Assembly (NCBI GenBank): GCA_034008185.1
Contig: CM067091.1
Location: 6,737,799-6,801,798, forward strand
Direction: 5' to 3'
Source of the DNA: Gorsachius magnificus
Taxonomy: Eukaryota > Chordata > Aves > Pelecaniformes > Ardeidae
Length of the DNA: 64,000 nucleotides
Both the position numbers and the translations under genes were made by a program. Every line of letters begins with the position of its first letter. Position 1 is the stretch's first letter. Of this stretch, positions 20,481 to 32,959 are shown piece after piece. Below the pieces are notes generated by a model. The model was not told the DNA's origin and did no database searches. It was given only the letters and a program-made list of their open reading frames with translations.

Positions 20481-22974
20481 GGTTATCCCAAAACGCTCGT
20501 GAGAATGTTACGTGTGCCGGTGTCAGCACGGCGAAGGCAGCGCCAGCTCCCTGTGCCAGGCCAGAGGCCTCGGTGACGGGCGCAGGAGCATCCTGCGGAG
20601 CCCGGGCAATGGGGTCCTTGCATCTTGGTGCATGTGATGAGACATTTTGGGGGAGAACGGCCCCTTTTCTCTGACTTATTAACTGGTGGCTTCAGATGTG
20701 CTTGCCGTAGGCAGGGAAGGCTGCACGGCGACGCTTAATCAGATGAGTATTTAAAGCAACAGATGCCTGACATGAGTGGTGAGAAAAAAATTCCTAATAG
20801 TAATTTAATTCAATGTTTTGTATAATTATCTTGAAGGAAAGGTCTCATTTATTCTTCCAATTAAAACTGATTAGATCGGAGGGAAAAAAGGGAAGCGAAG
20901 ATGCCTGCCTCACTGATCGACCTGCCACAGCAGAATAAACAGTGGATTTTAAAAATAATTTCTTATTTCATGTAGAGATTGGACTTCTCCGACTGGGTGT
21001 CGGGAGCAGCTCGATAAATCCTGATTTGCTCATTGCAGCCGGCTTCTATGTGCAATTAGGAGATTCCTTCGTTAACCCCATCCCTCCCCTCGCCAGCCGG
21101 GGGGTTTGCTGGTCCCCCCGTGGCCCAGAGCATCCAAGAATGCAGCCGGTCCTGCTGCGCCCTTGGGAGCCCAGGTGGGAGCCTACAGCCGGATCTGGCA
21201 CCTCCTGGAGACTTTGCAGGTCTGGGGGGGTCAGGCTTCCCTCCCCGCTGTTGGGTTTGGACAGGCATCGGCATCACCCGTAAATCCGGCCGCTTTCCCT
21301 TCCCGTTCCCCCAGTCCCGTTCTCCCCACACCCCCCCTTTCCCCGGTATTTTATTCCCATCAAATTGCTTTGCAATCAAACGATATCCAAGCGAGAAGTT
21401 ACCTGGCTCGCGCCCAGCGGGTCTCCTGCCACAGATTGTCCCTTGTCTGTGCCCTCCCCAAGCCGCCCCCGTCCCGGTGCACACAGAGCCCAGTGGGCAT
21501 CCGAAATCAGCCCGGGTCCTGCAGGGGAGGGCCCCTCCGGGCTCAGATGACCCATCTCTAAGGCTGTAGTGGTCTGAAATGAAAGATCGTTATCAACTCG
21601 CTTGATATTTCACATCATTTTTTCAAGAAAAAAGGAAAACAGCATTTTTTGGGGGGTGTGAGATGAAGGAAAGAGCCAGTTTTGGAAAAAATTCCTCTTC
21701 AGAGGTGCCGATGAGGACTTTTCTGCCTCCTGGCTCTGCTGGAGTAGGATTTGCAACCCTTGAGGGGGGCAAGGGCAGGCTTGGCGTGTCCCTGCCGAAG
21801 GCTCTGCGAACAGACGAGGGGGGCAGAGAGAAAAAGAACTTTTGTCACCGTCTTCTTCCGCCATGAGATGTTTTGGTGTCGCTTGCAACAGGAGTGGGTG
21901 CACAAATCTTCAGACGCCCGTGGGATTTGCGAGTTGGTTGCTGCTGACAAACGCACCCGTGCGCACCCTGCGCTTGCCAAGCCGACGCCAAGCTGAGCAC
22001 CGACACCGCTTGTGACACTGGTTGCTCTCTGCAGGTGGGATGGGATGACTTGAGATGGAGGGACAGGGTGGGACCGGGGCGATGTTCACCCTCCGAGAGC
22101 CGAATCCACCATGGGAGGAGGTCGGCCAGATCCTGCCATGCAGCGTCGCATCCCCATGCCTCCCCGGGCCACCTCTGTCACAGGATGGCAACTAATTCCA
22201 TGTGTGCGTTTCTATTGCTTTAAATTCAATATGGCATCAAAATCCAGATAGACAGGAGCACTGGGGCAAGCAAAGTCAGGGTTGACTACCAGCCCTTGGG
22301 CTGCTGGAGCTGGTTTCCAGCCCCCTATGTGGATGCTGCCAGGATAAAACCCCACTCCGGAGCTGGGGACCGGGGCCCCGTGGGCAGGGCGATCGCAGCC
22401 CTCAGGTGCAAAGAGGAATTAGACGAGCTTGTGGGTTTCAAAACCTACTTTCTTCCTTTTTTTTTCAGCCCTCTTACTCAGCGTGAATCATTGGGGGAGG
22501 CCGGATTTGCTCCCTGCTCTTGCAGCTCCAGGGAGGCCCCATCCATGCAGTGAGTTTGAACGGGCTCAGAGCAACCCCGTGCCACAAGGAGCCATCAAGT
22601 GACAGCAGAACCATGGAGGGCAAAACCAGCTTTTCCCATCTCGTCGGTCGGGTGGGATCCTGAGCGCGTCCGTGTCCTGGCAGCAGCTTTACCCCTGCGG
22701 AGGAACGGGCCTTGGGAGGCTGAGCGGGGTGCGCAGTCATCTCCGGCATGGCTGCCCGCTTTAAATCAGCGTTTTAATCTAATCACAGCAATAAAATAAT
22801 AGGATTTTAATAGCCTTAAAAACTGCAGCTTTCCGACAGTGCCAAGAGTGCTTAAGATTTTTTTTACGGTGGGGTGGCTGCAGGGGCGGCTTCAGGCACG
22901 GCGGAGGATGCTCGCCATGCAGGCGAGCCGGCATGCTGGGAGACGTGGGGGCCCATGCCCTGCGCTGCGTGGCA

Positions 22975-23160
22975 AAGGGTTAATAACTAATTACACCAGC
23001 AAAAAGAGATGCCTTTCCATACCCTTAGAAATGTATGCATTTGCAAATCAGGGCTGGCAGACAATTTATGATTATTTTGTTAATGTTTCTCCTGTAACAA
23101 GCACAATTTCCTGGTGATTAATGGTTACTTCATCTCCTGAAATTGCATTTTTTTTTAGGA
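22975..23160. promoter_or_regulatory. Candidate enhancer with octamer palindrome
   Basis: An AT-rich patch carrying the palindrome ATTTGCAAAT at 23039-23048 (POU/octamer-like, inside ATGCATTTGCAAAT) plus homeodomain-type cores (AACTAATTAC near 22986, GTTAAT near 23077, GATTAATGG near 23116). It stands out from its GC-rich surroundings. Only motif content supports the call. Confidence 0.3.
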
Positions 23161-23654
23161 GAGATGCATGAAAATCCACTTTGCAGTTGAGGGTTTAGGA
23201 GTGGGTGGGGAGAGGAGGAAGAGGAGACGGTTCCTGAGCACCCGGCGCCGCGGTGGGTGCTCCGGCCACGGGAAGGAGCGATGCTCTCCGCTCCCCCCGG
23301 CCTTAAAACCCTGCTGTTGTTAATGAGCTATGATTTATCACAGCCATTGATTAATTTGACTAATTCATACTTGTTCATGGCTAGGAAGCAAAAGTGCTGC
23401 CAGTGAGGTGGGTTTATTCTTGCAGACATGGGGACCCCCTGGCCCGGAGCCTGGGGGGATGCAGGGAAGATGGGAGCAAGTGCCTGCGAGAGCTCGGTGA
23501 CACCAGGGTGACACCAGGGTGACATTTGCTGTCATTTTAGCTCTGAAACCTCAAAAGACCTGTTGAGGACAGAGAATTTAGCCCCTGGCTTACAAGGATG
23601 AGCTGAGGCCAGCGGGTTCAGCCTGACCCCAGGAGCCTCGTGTGCGCTACGCTG

Positions 23655-23765
23655 CCTCCAGCTGTCCTAGCACTTAATCAAGTTAATGTGGAATTATTAA
23701 TTAACCGCTTACAAGATCGACACACTTTTTAATTAAGGAGAATAATAATATATTGCCTTTTCCCT
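23655..23765. promoter_or_regulatory. Candidate homeodomain/HNF1-type element
   Basis: Dense TAAT cores: 23682-23705 holds GTTAATGTGG followed by AATTATTAATTAAC, near the HNF1 consensus GTTAATnATTAAC, and TTTTTAATTAAGG follows at about 23728. Motif density is the only support. Confidence 0.28.
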
Positions 23766-26700
23766 TTTTGGTGGAGAAATTGAAGGCGTGCCTGCTTCAC
23801 TTAGGCATAATTAAGAAAGCAGAGGCTGGAGAGCTTGCCCGAAAAGGGGGTGTGTGTGTTCCTTCGGGGGGATGCTTGGTGTTGCATCTCGGTGGCCTTC
23901 CCACAGCAGCCAGATGTGGCCCAAGCCCTGCTGGATCTCTGGGAGACCCGACACCCTCCCAGGTATTTTGGGTTGGGGAGCTTGGGCTGGGATCCCAGGG
24001 TTGGGATGCACCAACAGGATGAGGCTTGTAAAACAATCTGCAAAATAATTCCCTTTTTCAGGCAGAGGAAGGGATGTGCTGAAACATCCCGAGGGGGAAG
24101 GTGGGCGATGGGCTCCACCGTCCCACCGAGCACAGAGCTCCCTCCTCCACCAGCCACTTCTTCTCCCCTGGTCACTGCAGCCACCATCCTGTCCTCCTCT
24201 TGCGTCCATCGCAGGGTCCTGGGGCTGGCCCCGTCCCCACCACCTGGTTTTTATAAGGCGTAGGAACAGCTTGGCTCTTATTTTCCCATTTCAAGCCCCA
24301 TTCACCCCAAAACGAGCAGCAGTGGTGGAGTCCCATCATTCTGCCTCGATCGCCTTTTTATTAGACGTGCCTGAATCTTCGAAAGAAAAATACATTGTGC
24401 TTAAAGACCCACTTTAAATAATCCTCGGCTTATCCCTGAATCCCTCATTTAACACCTCAGATGGTGCTGGACAATCCCATAAACTCTGCTGAATCCTCCA
24501 CCTAAAAATTTGTGCCAGATACTCCCGGCTCAGGGCAGATATGTCTGGATGCCCAAGGAGGCTTTATTTTTTTTCAGCACACTGATGGCTGCTTTTTGCC
24601 CTGCCGATTTTTTTATCCCCCCTTTAAATTGTTTTATTGTCAGGTAATAATAATAATAAAAAAAAAATAGAGAAAGAAACGCGACGTTTGGCGGCTAACG
24701 GAGAAATTGATGAGTTCTGATCCTCTGCCAATGAGCTGAACAAGGAGGCTTCATCCCAAGCCGTAAATAAGAAAGGAGAGGGAGATGCTGAGAGGATCCA
24801 GCTGTGCTGCTGCCCGCTAGCTCTGCCTCTGAGCAGCGTAACCTCGGGACACCGTCCTTGCTTGGTCCTTGCTGTTGCTTTTCCCATCGCTGCTTTTTCC
24901 CCTGCCGCTCACATTTGGGCTGTGCAGCGGAGTTGCTCCATCCCTGGACTCCCAGTGGTGAATTAATGCAAAAAAATCATCCTGTTCAGGCATCTTCCCA
25001 GCTTGGGGCAGTGCAGGAGCTGGTCCCCTGGGACTGGGGTTTGGGGGTTGGTGCAGAATTGAGGGGCAATGCCCACAGGGCAGGGCAGAGGAGGATCATG
25101 GCCAGGGGGTGAGATTCTGCTTCTGGGACCCATCTTGCCACAACGGCACCCAAAGGCATCACCCCTGGGTGACTCAGCAGGGAAGACCTCTGAAATATCT
25201 TGAAAAGATGCCTAGGTGAAGAAAGGCATCAAATCAGCATCTTTTATCCTTTTTTAACTCTATTTGAGTTTTTCTTTCCTCCTCCCCCCTCTCTAGGCCC
25301 TGATACGTTCCCATTCTGCTCCCATCGGCTGCAGACCTGGAATATTTCCAGCATTGCAGGAAACCACGAGCGTGAACCATCTCATTTGGGAAAAGCCTTG
25401 CTCGATCTCTGGGTTTTACCGGTTCAAAAACTGGTTGGTTTCGTTCGTTCCCATTCTGCTCAAATGCCCGACGAACTCTTTTTGTTGGAAACTGCCGAGC
25501 GCGTCCTTTCTCCGACGGGGTTTGGAAAACCACCAAACCAGAGCTGCCGATGCTCAGAGGAGGATAAACAAGAGTGAGAAGAGCTGACCTTTCCCCTGTA
25601 CATAAAATTGAATAAAATAAAACCAAACAAGCTGTAAAAACAAATTAAAACCAATAATAAATAACTGCTGGATACAAAATTGTTCCCTCCTTTCCTTTCA
25701 GTTGGATTTTAAATGATCGGGGAAGGCTGGTTGCACACCCGTCTCTGTGCTCAGGCTCCAGCCTGTCAGCACCAAGAGATGATTATGAGAAATTTGAGCA
25801 ATATCCAAACCCCAGGTCTGAAAATAAATGGCTTTTGCTATTTTGGATGTGATCAGAGACCCAAAAGGCCCCGTCTGATTTACATCCCCCCCTCCCTTAA
25901 AAGAAACACCCCCCAAGGCAACAGCAGAGGAGACAGCACAGAGAGTTTTGGGGTAGATCTGCTTGGTTTTAATACCTTTATTCTTTTTTTTTTATCAAAG
26001 TAATTTTATTGCAAGGTTTAGGGATGGGCAAATCCACACAGCTGGGATTGTAGCTGGTCTGGGTTAAGCACTGAGTGGACGGACAGAGGGACGGTGCATG
26101 GTGCTCTGGAATATTTTTGGGTTAAAAGCTGTTTGTAAAAATCCCAGGAGCAAATGTGATGCTCCTGGACAGCTCTGGAAGAGGGAAAGGGGCTGACCCT
26201 GACCCTCATGTCCCCAATAATGGGACTTATACCTGCTTTGCATGACAATGCCGGCAGGTGCTGGGTTCAGGACCGCAGGGAAGCGCAGAACTATTCCCCC
26301 GCTTAATCCCCACCACGACAGAGGTCTTTCCAAGAGTGAAAAAAAGAGACAAAAATAACTCAAAGTGAGCTAAATTAGCCCAAAAGAGGGTGGCGTGAAG
26401 GAGACATTGGGGCTAAGCCTGCCCAGGTGGCAGTGAAGTGGCTGGGGAGCAGCTGCGGCACCGGGGCCCATGAATGCAGCCCCCGGAGCATCGTGGTGTG
26501 CCTGGCGGTGACACCAACGCTGCTGGTCCCTGATGAGTCCCTGCGGCCATCACGCTCTGTGAAGGACCGAAACGGGAGGTTTTAGTGGGGTGGCAGGGAG
26601 GGAATGAGCGTAGCCCTAATAACGGTGTTGGGATTTTACATTTTGAAGTGGAGCTGCTGCTTTGGACTGTTCCCTGCCAGCCCAGGAGGGAGGACCTGGG

Positions 26701-28916
26701 GTTTTTGCAATATTCTAACAAAATCCCTTTAAAAACCTGCTGGGGGAATTTGTGGGCGCGGGGAGGTCACTCTGAGCTGGCCAGGGCAGTGCTGCCCTGC
26801 GGGCCAGCCCCGGGGCTAGGAGCTGCCTCGCTGGCTCCAGAGCATCTCCCATGCAGGCTAGGATGCTGCCATGGGCTGTGCTCGTGGTTTTGCCTGCAAA
26901 TTTGGGGAGATTGCATGCAACTTGTGGGAAATGCAGGGGTAGCTTGAGCAAGCATCCCCTTCTGAGATAGAGAGAAATGTTTCTCCTTGCAGCCAGTGCC
27001 TGGGGTGAAAAAATAGCAGTTTTCTGGATGCATGCGGTCCTCAAACTCAGCCACGCATGGGGCATGTGTGAGGCTGTGCCACCGAGCACTCGAAAAAATG
27101 CAGTGGGAGCAGCATGTGGGTGAGGATTTAGCTCTGGGTGTTGGGCACTGATCCTTGGGCTTCCCAATTCCCTGCGGAGAAAACCCCAGCGCCCTTTGAG
27201 CACAAACCAGGAGGCGAGGGGTCACGTCTTAAATAACATCTTCTTCTAACATCTAACATTTTCCCGGCTATTTTCTCTGGGAACTCTTGTTCATTCGTTG
27301 CATTGAACAGGAATAGGGAGGTTTATTTGGATGAAGACACAGAAGTTATTTCATCCTTTCAGGCTGTGATAACTCATCTAATAGCCCTATTACATCCGGC
27401 CACGGCACCGCGTCGGGCGTCTGACCGCTCAGGGCTGGATGGACGGGGAGGAGAGTGGCGGGATGAGATAATCTATTTTGTCTGTTAAGGAAGAAAAAGG
27501 ATTTTTGGCATTAGTAAAAGGCAGGTGATTTGAGAAAATAGCAGAGACTTATTAGAGATAAAGAACTGGATGGGGGTATAATAGCTGTAGGTATAGAAAA
27601 AGAAAGAGGGGGATGCGAGGGGAAGAGGGAGAGAGACTGGTGTAAAGGGAAAAGAGGGGAAAAAAAAGCAGAAGGTAAAAATGTAGGGGGTGAACTTGCT
27701 TAAATTTCAGTGCAGGCTGCTGGGGGTTGTGTCCCTGCAGCTCTTCAAGAGCCGTTGGCTGCAGGGAAGGCACCACTGGGAGTGATGCCTGGGGAAGGTG
27801 CCGGCCCCACACCCTGTGGCTTTAATGGGGAAAAATGGGGAATTACTGTGCTGGCAGCAAACTGTGGTATTCTGAAGCTAAATTAAAAATTAAAGGGTTT
27901 TGGCGTGGAAAGTCCTGGTCAGCATGGAGATGCTCATCCAGCGGGTTTGGGTGAGGCCAGCGCTGCGACTCCATCCTGCGGGGGCTGGGGTAAGGGCTCG
28001 GGGCAGCCCCTCTCCCTCGATCTGCCTTTTTAGGGACATAATTGAGAGCAAAAAAAATCCTCCCCAAAGCACTGTTGACTCCTAAAAGGTTCAAATGCCC
28101 CAAACCCCAGCATTTTACCCCCAACCTGAGGGAACCCAAGAGATGTGGTGAGGCGGCGATGGCTGCGTTTGAGGCTGCTGTCACGGAACACCCCAGAGCT
28201 GAAAACATTTATCCTTTGAATGGGAGGGACAGTTTCAGTTGAGACCATTTGCAATCACGGTGAGGCCTATATTTTTCCTGCAAATGACTATACTTGAAGA
28301 GTGATTACTTCATTTTAACTCGATTGCTCCTGCAAGGCGCTCGGGGGCTGATGGCAGCGGGGAGACGGGCCAGGGCTGGTGGCTGCGGGCACATCCTGCC
28401 GGGTGCTGGGTGCTCGCTGCTCCCCGACACCTCAGCTCTCGCTCAGGGTGGAAGGAGATGCTTGGGGAGGGATTGAGGTTGGGATTTGCACCCCAGGGAT
28501 GGGATGGAGCTGGTGATGACCCACCAGGGCCAAGCTCCATCCCTGTAGCTGCACGGGAGCAGTGCTGTCTGTCCATCTGTCCTTCCTCCCTGCTTCCCTC
28601 TGTCCCTCCTTCCCTCCATGCAGGACTGGTGCTGTGCTATGCAGGATTAATGCCATGCCATTCAGGATGTGTGCTGTGCTGTGCTGTGCCACCCCCAAAA
28701 CCCCCTGCCTGCACCCCCCGGCCCTGCCCCGGCACCGCTGTGGGGCAGGTGCTCCCGCCGGTGCTGGAAGGCACTGACAGCCCCTCTGCCAAACTCCCCC
28801 CACTTTAAGACCTGTTACACAAATGGGATCGGAGCTGGATGTGCTGGAGGAGAACTGTCCTCACCCAGAGCCCCGTGGGCAGTTCCTCCTTGTCCCCAAA
28901 CCTGCTGGCCATGAGT

Positions 28917-29352
28917 GCATCCCCTCCATCCATGCCTACATCCCCTCCATGCATCCCCTCCACGCTTCCCCTCCATCTATGCATATATCTCCTCCATGCA
29001 TCTCTTCTATGCATGCATAATGCATGCATCCCCTCCACTCATCCCTTCCACTCATCCCCTCCATGCATTCCCTCCACACATGCATACATCCCCTCCACGT
29101 ATTCCCTCCATACATCCCCTCCCTCCATGCATACATCCCCTCCATGCAGCTCCTCCACGCACACCTACATCCCCTCCATACATGCATACATCTCCTCCAG
29201 GCATGCATACATCCCCTCCATGCATTCCCTCCACACATGCATACATCCCCTCCACGTATTCCCTCCATACATCCCCTCCCTCCATGCATACATCCCCTCC
29301 ATGAGCTCCTCCACGCACACCTACGTCCCCTCCATGCATCCCCTCCATGCAG
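28917..29352. repeat. CATCCCCTCCATGCATA minisatellite with 157-base higher-order unit
   Basis: About 435 bases of short tandem units (CATACATCCCCTCCATGCAT and variants). Within it a 157-base higher-order unit is duplicated: the block starting CCATGCATTCCCTCCACACA at 29061 recurs at 29218 nearly unchanged, except that the second copy lacks a short CA where the first reads CCATGCAGCTCC. Open frames across it on both strands are periodic and not genes. Confidence 0.92.
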
Positions 29353-30764
29353 CCAGCAGCACCGCCACCCCGGGGGGCTCCTGCAAGCCCCTTCCCCTGG
29401 GGAAGGACCCCCCCGGGAGCTGGCGGCCACCCGCGCCGCCCTGCCCTGGGCCAGCGCCAGCCCTTCATGGGGAACAAGGCGCCTTTGTGGAGCCCACGTC
29501 TCCCTCCGGCTCCTCTCATGCAAAATTTGGGCCGTGTCCCCATGACAGGTGGCAGGTCCAGGGTGCATTAATGCTCCTCGTTAAGCAGCAGGGATACATT
29601 CCCCAATTAATCCCAGAGTTCACCCAAAGAGGTTGTGGCTGGGATTTTTCCCCTCGTGACTCACTGGCGGGTGGTTGGGGCTGTGGGGTGACGGAGCAGG
29701 ATGGTGACCCGACGGGGAATTGGGGACAATTTTGCTGCAACATGCTGGCAGCAAAAAAACCACCTTCCCATTTCAGTTTGCAAAGCAATTGGTTTAGAAA
29801 CACAATTTGGGGGTTTAAAAGGCTGCAGGAAGCGCGGTGCGTCACTCAGACAGGCTTGTGTGGCTTAAAAGCTCTGTGTTTCCAGGTTGTTTCCCCCAAA
29901 ATCCTGGAAATGCCCTGCTTCTGCTTGGCCTCAGCTGCATTTCCCCCCCCACCCTGAGCTGAGATGTTTCAGTTCAGCTGCTGGAAAAAAAAACCTCAAA
30001 CATATTTCTCCCCAGATGGTCCCCAGCCCATCCCTCGGGTGCTGCATGACCCAGGTCCTCTTCTGGGCAGGATTTTGGGGGGCTTTTCCCTTTGATGCAT
30101 GCAAAAGCATGAACTTCCCCATCCTGACCTCTTAGGGATGTAATGGGGAACAGGAGAGCGATGGCCGGATCCTGAGACATCCCCAGGGACCCTGCAGAGC
30201 CAGTGCCCTGCCAGCCCTCTCCCGCTTTTGCTGCTGTGCGTGTAAGCGGCTTAATTCCTTTATCGGGCATTATTTTAACAGGCTTTTAGCATCGCTGGGA
30301 GAGGATTTGTCAGGATCGCTCCACGCTCGGCGTGGGGCAACGCGCTGCCGGTGCCGGCTGGGGCTGGGGCTGCACCTGCAGCCGGCTCAGGGCTGGGGTG
30401 GTTTGGAGAGAGGTGTCCATCGCCCGCCGCCTTCACCCCAAAACATGCTGTCCCAGTGGGGGGACAAGTGTCAGTGCCGATGGCAGGGGGTGTGACATGT
30501 CCGCTTTGTCCCCAGAGCTCTGGGGACAGACACATCCCTGTAAGTGCCACCGTGGTGCGAGCCTGGCTGGGGGGTTTGCTGGGAGCAAGTGGGGGCAACT
30601 GGGAATGGAGGGAACACGTTGCACACGCCTATGGCACAGGGAGGGGGGACACTGGGGACACTGCCGCAGGGAGCGTTTGGAGCTGGCAGCTCTGGGGTCA
30701 CCCCAGCTCTGCTGAGCCCCTGGCCCAGGGAGCTGCTGCAGCCAGGGAGGAGGCAGGGATGGGG
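29353..30764. other. Intergenic region between two minisatellites
   Basis: No gene, RNA or mobile element is recognised. Contains ordinary GC-moderate sequence. Confidence 0.5.
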
Positions 30765-31089
30765 CTGTGCAGTGTCCCCGGGGCTGTGCAGCGTCCCCAG
30801 GGCTGTGCAGTGTCCTCAGACTCATGCAGTGTCCCCGGGGCTGTGCACTGTCCCCAGAGCAGTGAAGTATCGTGGGGCTGTGCAGTGTCCCCAGGGCTGT
30901 GCAGTGTTCCCAGGCTGTGCAGTGTCCCTGGGCCAGGGCAGTGTCCCCAGGGCTGTGCAGCATCCCCAGGCCAGTGCAGTGTCCCCAGAGAAGTGAAGTA
31001 TCACCAGAGCTGTGCAGTGTCCCCAGACTCGTGCAGTGTCCCCAGGGCTGTGCAGTGTCCCCAGGGCTGTGCAGTGTCCCCGGGGCTGT
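30765..31089. repeat. 19-base minisatellite, about 17 copies
   Basis: Tandem copies of CTGTGCAGTGTCCCCAGGG, with clean copies at both ends and diverged ones (GAAGTATC variants) in the middle. Because 19 is not a multiple of 3, each open frame through it gives peptides rich in VPRAVQCPQG-like repeats that are not a protein family. Confidence 0.93.
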
Positions 31090-32869
31090 CAGCAGAGCCA
31101 GCAGATTCCTTTGCACCAACGCTGGGGCTCTGGGCAGGGGACACAACACACATGGAGCCATGGGGACAGGACTGTCCCTGGGGCAGGACCACACTCCCAG
31201 GCTGGCCCAAACACAGACACCACCCACCACCCCTGCAACCCCCACCCTGTAGCCTTCCTCCCCTCCTCCTCCTCCCTGGGGGATGAAGGCCCTGGGAAAC
31301 AGGCTGCTATTTTTAGCTCTGATTTAGCCGGTGCATCCCGGGTTTTCCACGTGCAGTAAATTAAGCAATCCTCCCATCCTGGGGAGCGCCTGCCGTGATT
31401 TACTCTGCAAAAAGCTCTTCAGCACTCACGAAAAATTCATCTTTGAAATGAAGTTGCGACAATGCAGCCGGGGCTGGGATTAAAACTGCAGCAGCGATGG
31501 CCTCCCTTCATCGATGCAGCCATTATTGGGGTGCCGGTCCTTTGCCTGGACCCCAAGAATCGGCTCCAGGGGTGGTTTGTCCTCCCCGGTTTTCCCAGCA
31601 AGTGTTTCTCTGGGGCTGGATTCGACCCCAAATAAATAAGCCAGCCCGACGTGGGGAAGCGGCACAGCAGCAGCCTGGGGATGAGCTGAACCTGGATGAA
31701 GGTTTTTGGCGCTGGTGGGTGGCGTTGTCCCACTTCCAGGGCTGGGAGCTTCCCGGGGGGGTTCACGGCGCTCAGCGACACCCAGGTACTGTCCCCTGTT
31801 CCCAGCCCCCCCGCCCCGGTGCTGCCGCTGGGTGCTGCCTGGTCTTGTGGGACAGGGCTGTGTCATCACAGGGTGCTGCTAATGCCGGGGCTTCTCCCTG
31901 CGTGATTTGGGCTAAAAAGTCCCAATATTTTGTGGTATCGTTCCCTTCGCCTTCCAAGTTTTCCTCTGCCCAAGCAGTTTCCCAGCCCGGAGTCGCAGCC
32001 GGGGCTGGGTGACCCGAGCACGGATCACGCCAGAAAGCTGATGCAGCGCTCCCCCCTTCCTCGCCCCAAACCTTTGGAAAAACATTTTCCTCCAGAAATA
32101 GGGCCGGAGAGGATGTCGGCAAACAAGGCGCCTTTCATCCCCGCTGGCACCGCTGGCAGGGACACCCGGGGGCTGCCAGCGCTTTGTGCCTCCTCCTGCG
32201 CCTGCGCCCCGCGGTCCCGGCGGGGAAAGGGCCGGAGATTTTCCTCCTTTTACACCTTTTTGGGTTTTTCTCCCTGCTGCTTGCTCCACGTTATGTCCTG
32301 CACCTCCCTCCCTCCGTTACCCCCGCCCCACCCCAGGGGATGGTGGCTTTGCCGGGTGTCACTGGGGGTCCCCTGTGCCATGGCCACCACCATACAGCCC
32401 TGTCCAGGTTTCCGTGTCACCATCCTGCGGGAGAAAGCGCCCTGTCCCTGTCCCTCCAGGACATCCAGCGGGACATGGTAGGCAGCGGCAGAGGACCAGG
32501 GGGGTTTTGGGGTCTGAGGACGCCCTGGGGTGGGCAGGAGCCTCTGTCCCCAAGCAGTGGCAGGGCCTTCATCCCCAGCACCCAGCCCACAGGGACCGTC
32601 CTCTGCCCTGGCTCCGCACTGCGCAGCCACGGGCACAGCCCATGGGTGCTGGCGACCCCCCCGAGGGGCACCCACCATCCCGCCCTGGGGGGGGGGGGTG
32701 TCCCCCCCCTTTGCTCAGCTCTGTGAGGTGCAGGAGCCCCGCACTGGGTGCTGCTGCACCCATCCCACCCGGGGCCCCCCCCCCCCCGGGGCCCCCCCCG
32801 GGGGGACCCTTCTGCAGCCAGGCACATCCCTGCCGCCAGGCACCTCTCAAAGCCTTGCACCCCCTTGCA
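31090..32869. other. Intergenic region upstream of PTPRU
   Basis: No gene is recognised. GC content rises towards the right. G12 at 32687-32698 and several C-runs (near 32768-32805) are present. Confidence 0.5.
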
Positions 32870-32882
32870 GCCAGGGAGTCCT

Positions 32883-32958
32883 CCCTGCAACCGGGGACCC
32901 CCCTGGAACCGGGGACCCCCCTGCAACCGGGGCCCCCCCTGGAACCGGGACCCCCCCC
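32883..32958. repeat. 18-base tandem repeat upstream of PTPRU
   Basis: Four copies of an 18-base unit of the form CCCTGCAACCGGGGACCC, alternating TGCAACC and TGGAACC versions. It forms the left edge of the PTPRU CpG island. Confidence 0.85.
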
Positions 32959-32959
32959 G

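Larger units (their letters stand above)
20481..28916. other. MECR-PTPRU intergenic region, left part
   Basis: No coding exon is recognised on either strand. AT-rich islands within otherwise G/C-rich DNA (20700-20960, 22750-23160, 23300-23360, 23655-23765, 25590-25690, 27230-27500) are the usual look of conserved non-coding elements; the clearest are listed separately. A 16-base exact direct repeat (CGTTCCCATTCTGCTC) occurs at 25306 and 25446. Confidence 0.6.

Noticed and set aside
19543..20674. Plus-strand proline-rich open frames of about 280 codons antisense to MECR exon 1
   Set aside because: They follow the C-rich minisatellite and GGCTC repeat, and the real exon is on the minus strand.
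28839..29957. A 372-codon plus-strand open frame
   Set aside because: Its first half is the CATCCCCTCC minisatellite and the rest has no domain. Open frames of similar length occur on the opposite strand.
30351..31286. Plus-strand and minus-strand open frames of about 270-310 codons
   Set aside because: They are translations of the 19-base tandem repeat.
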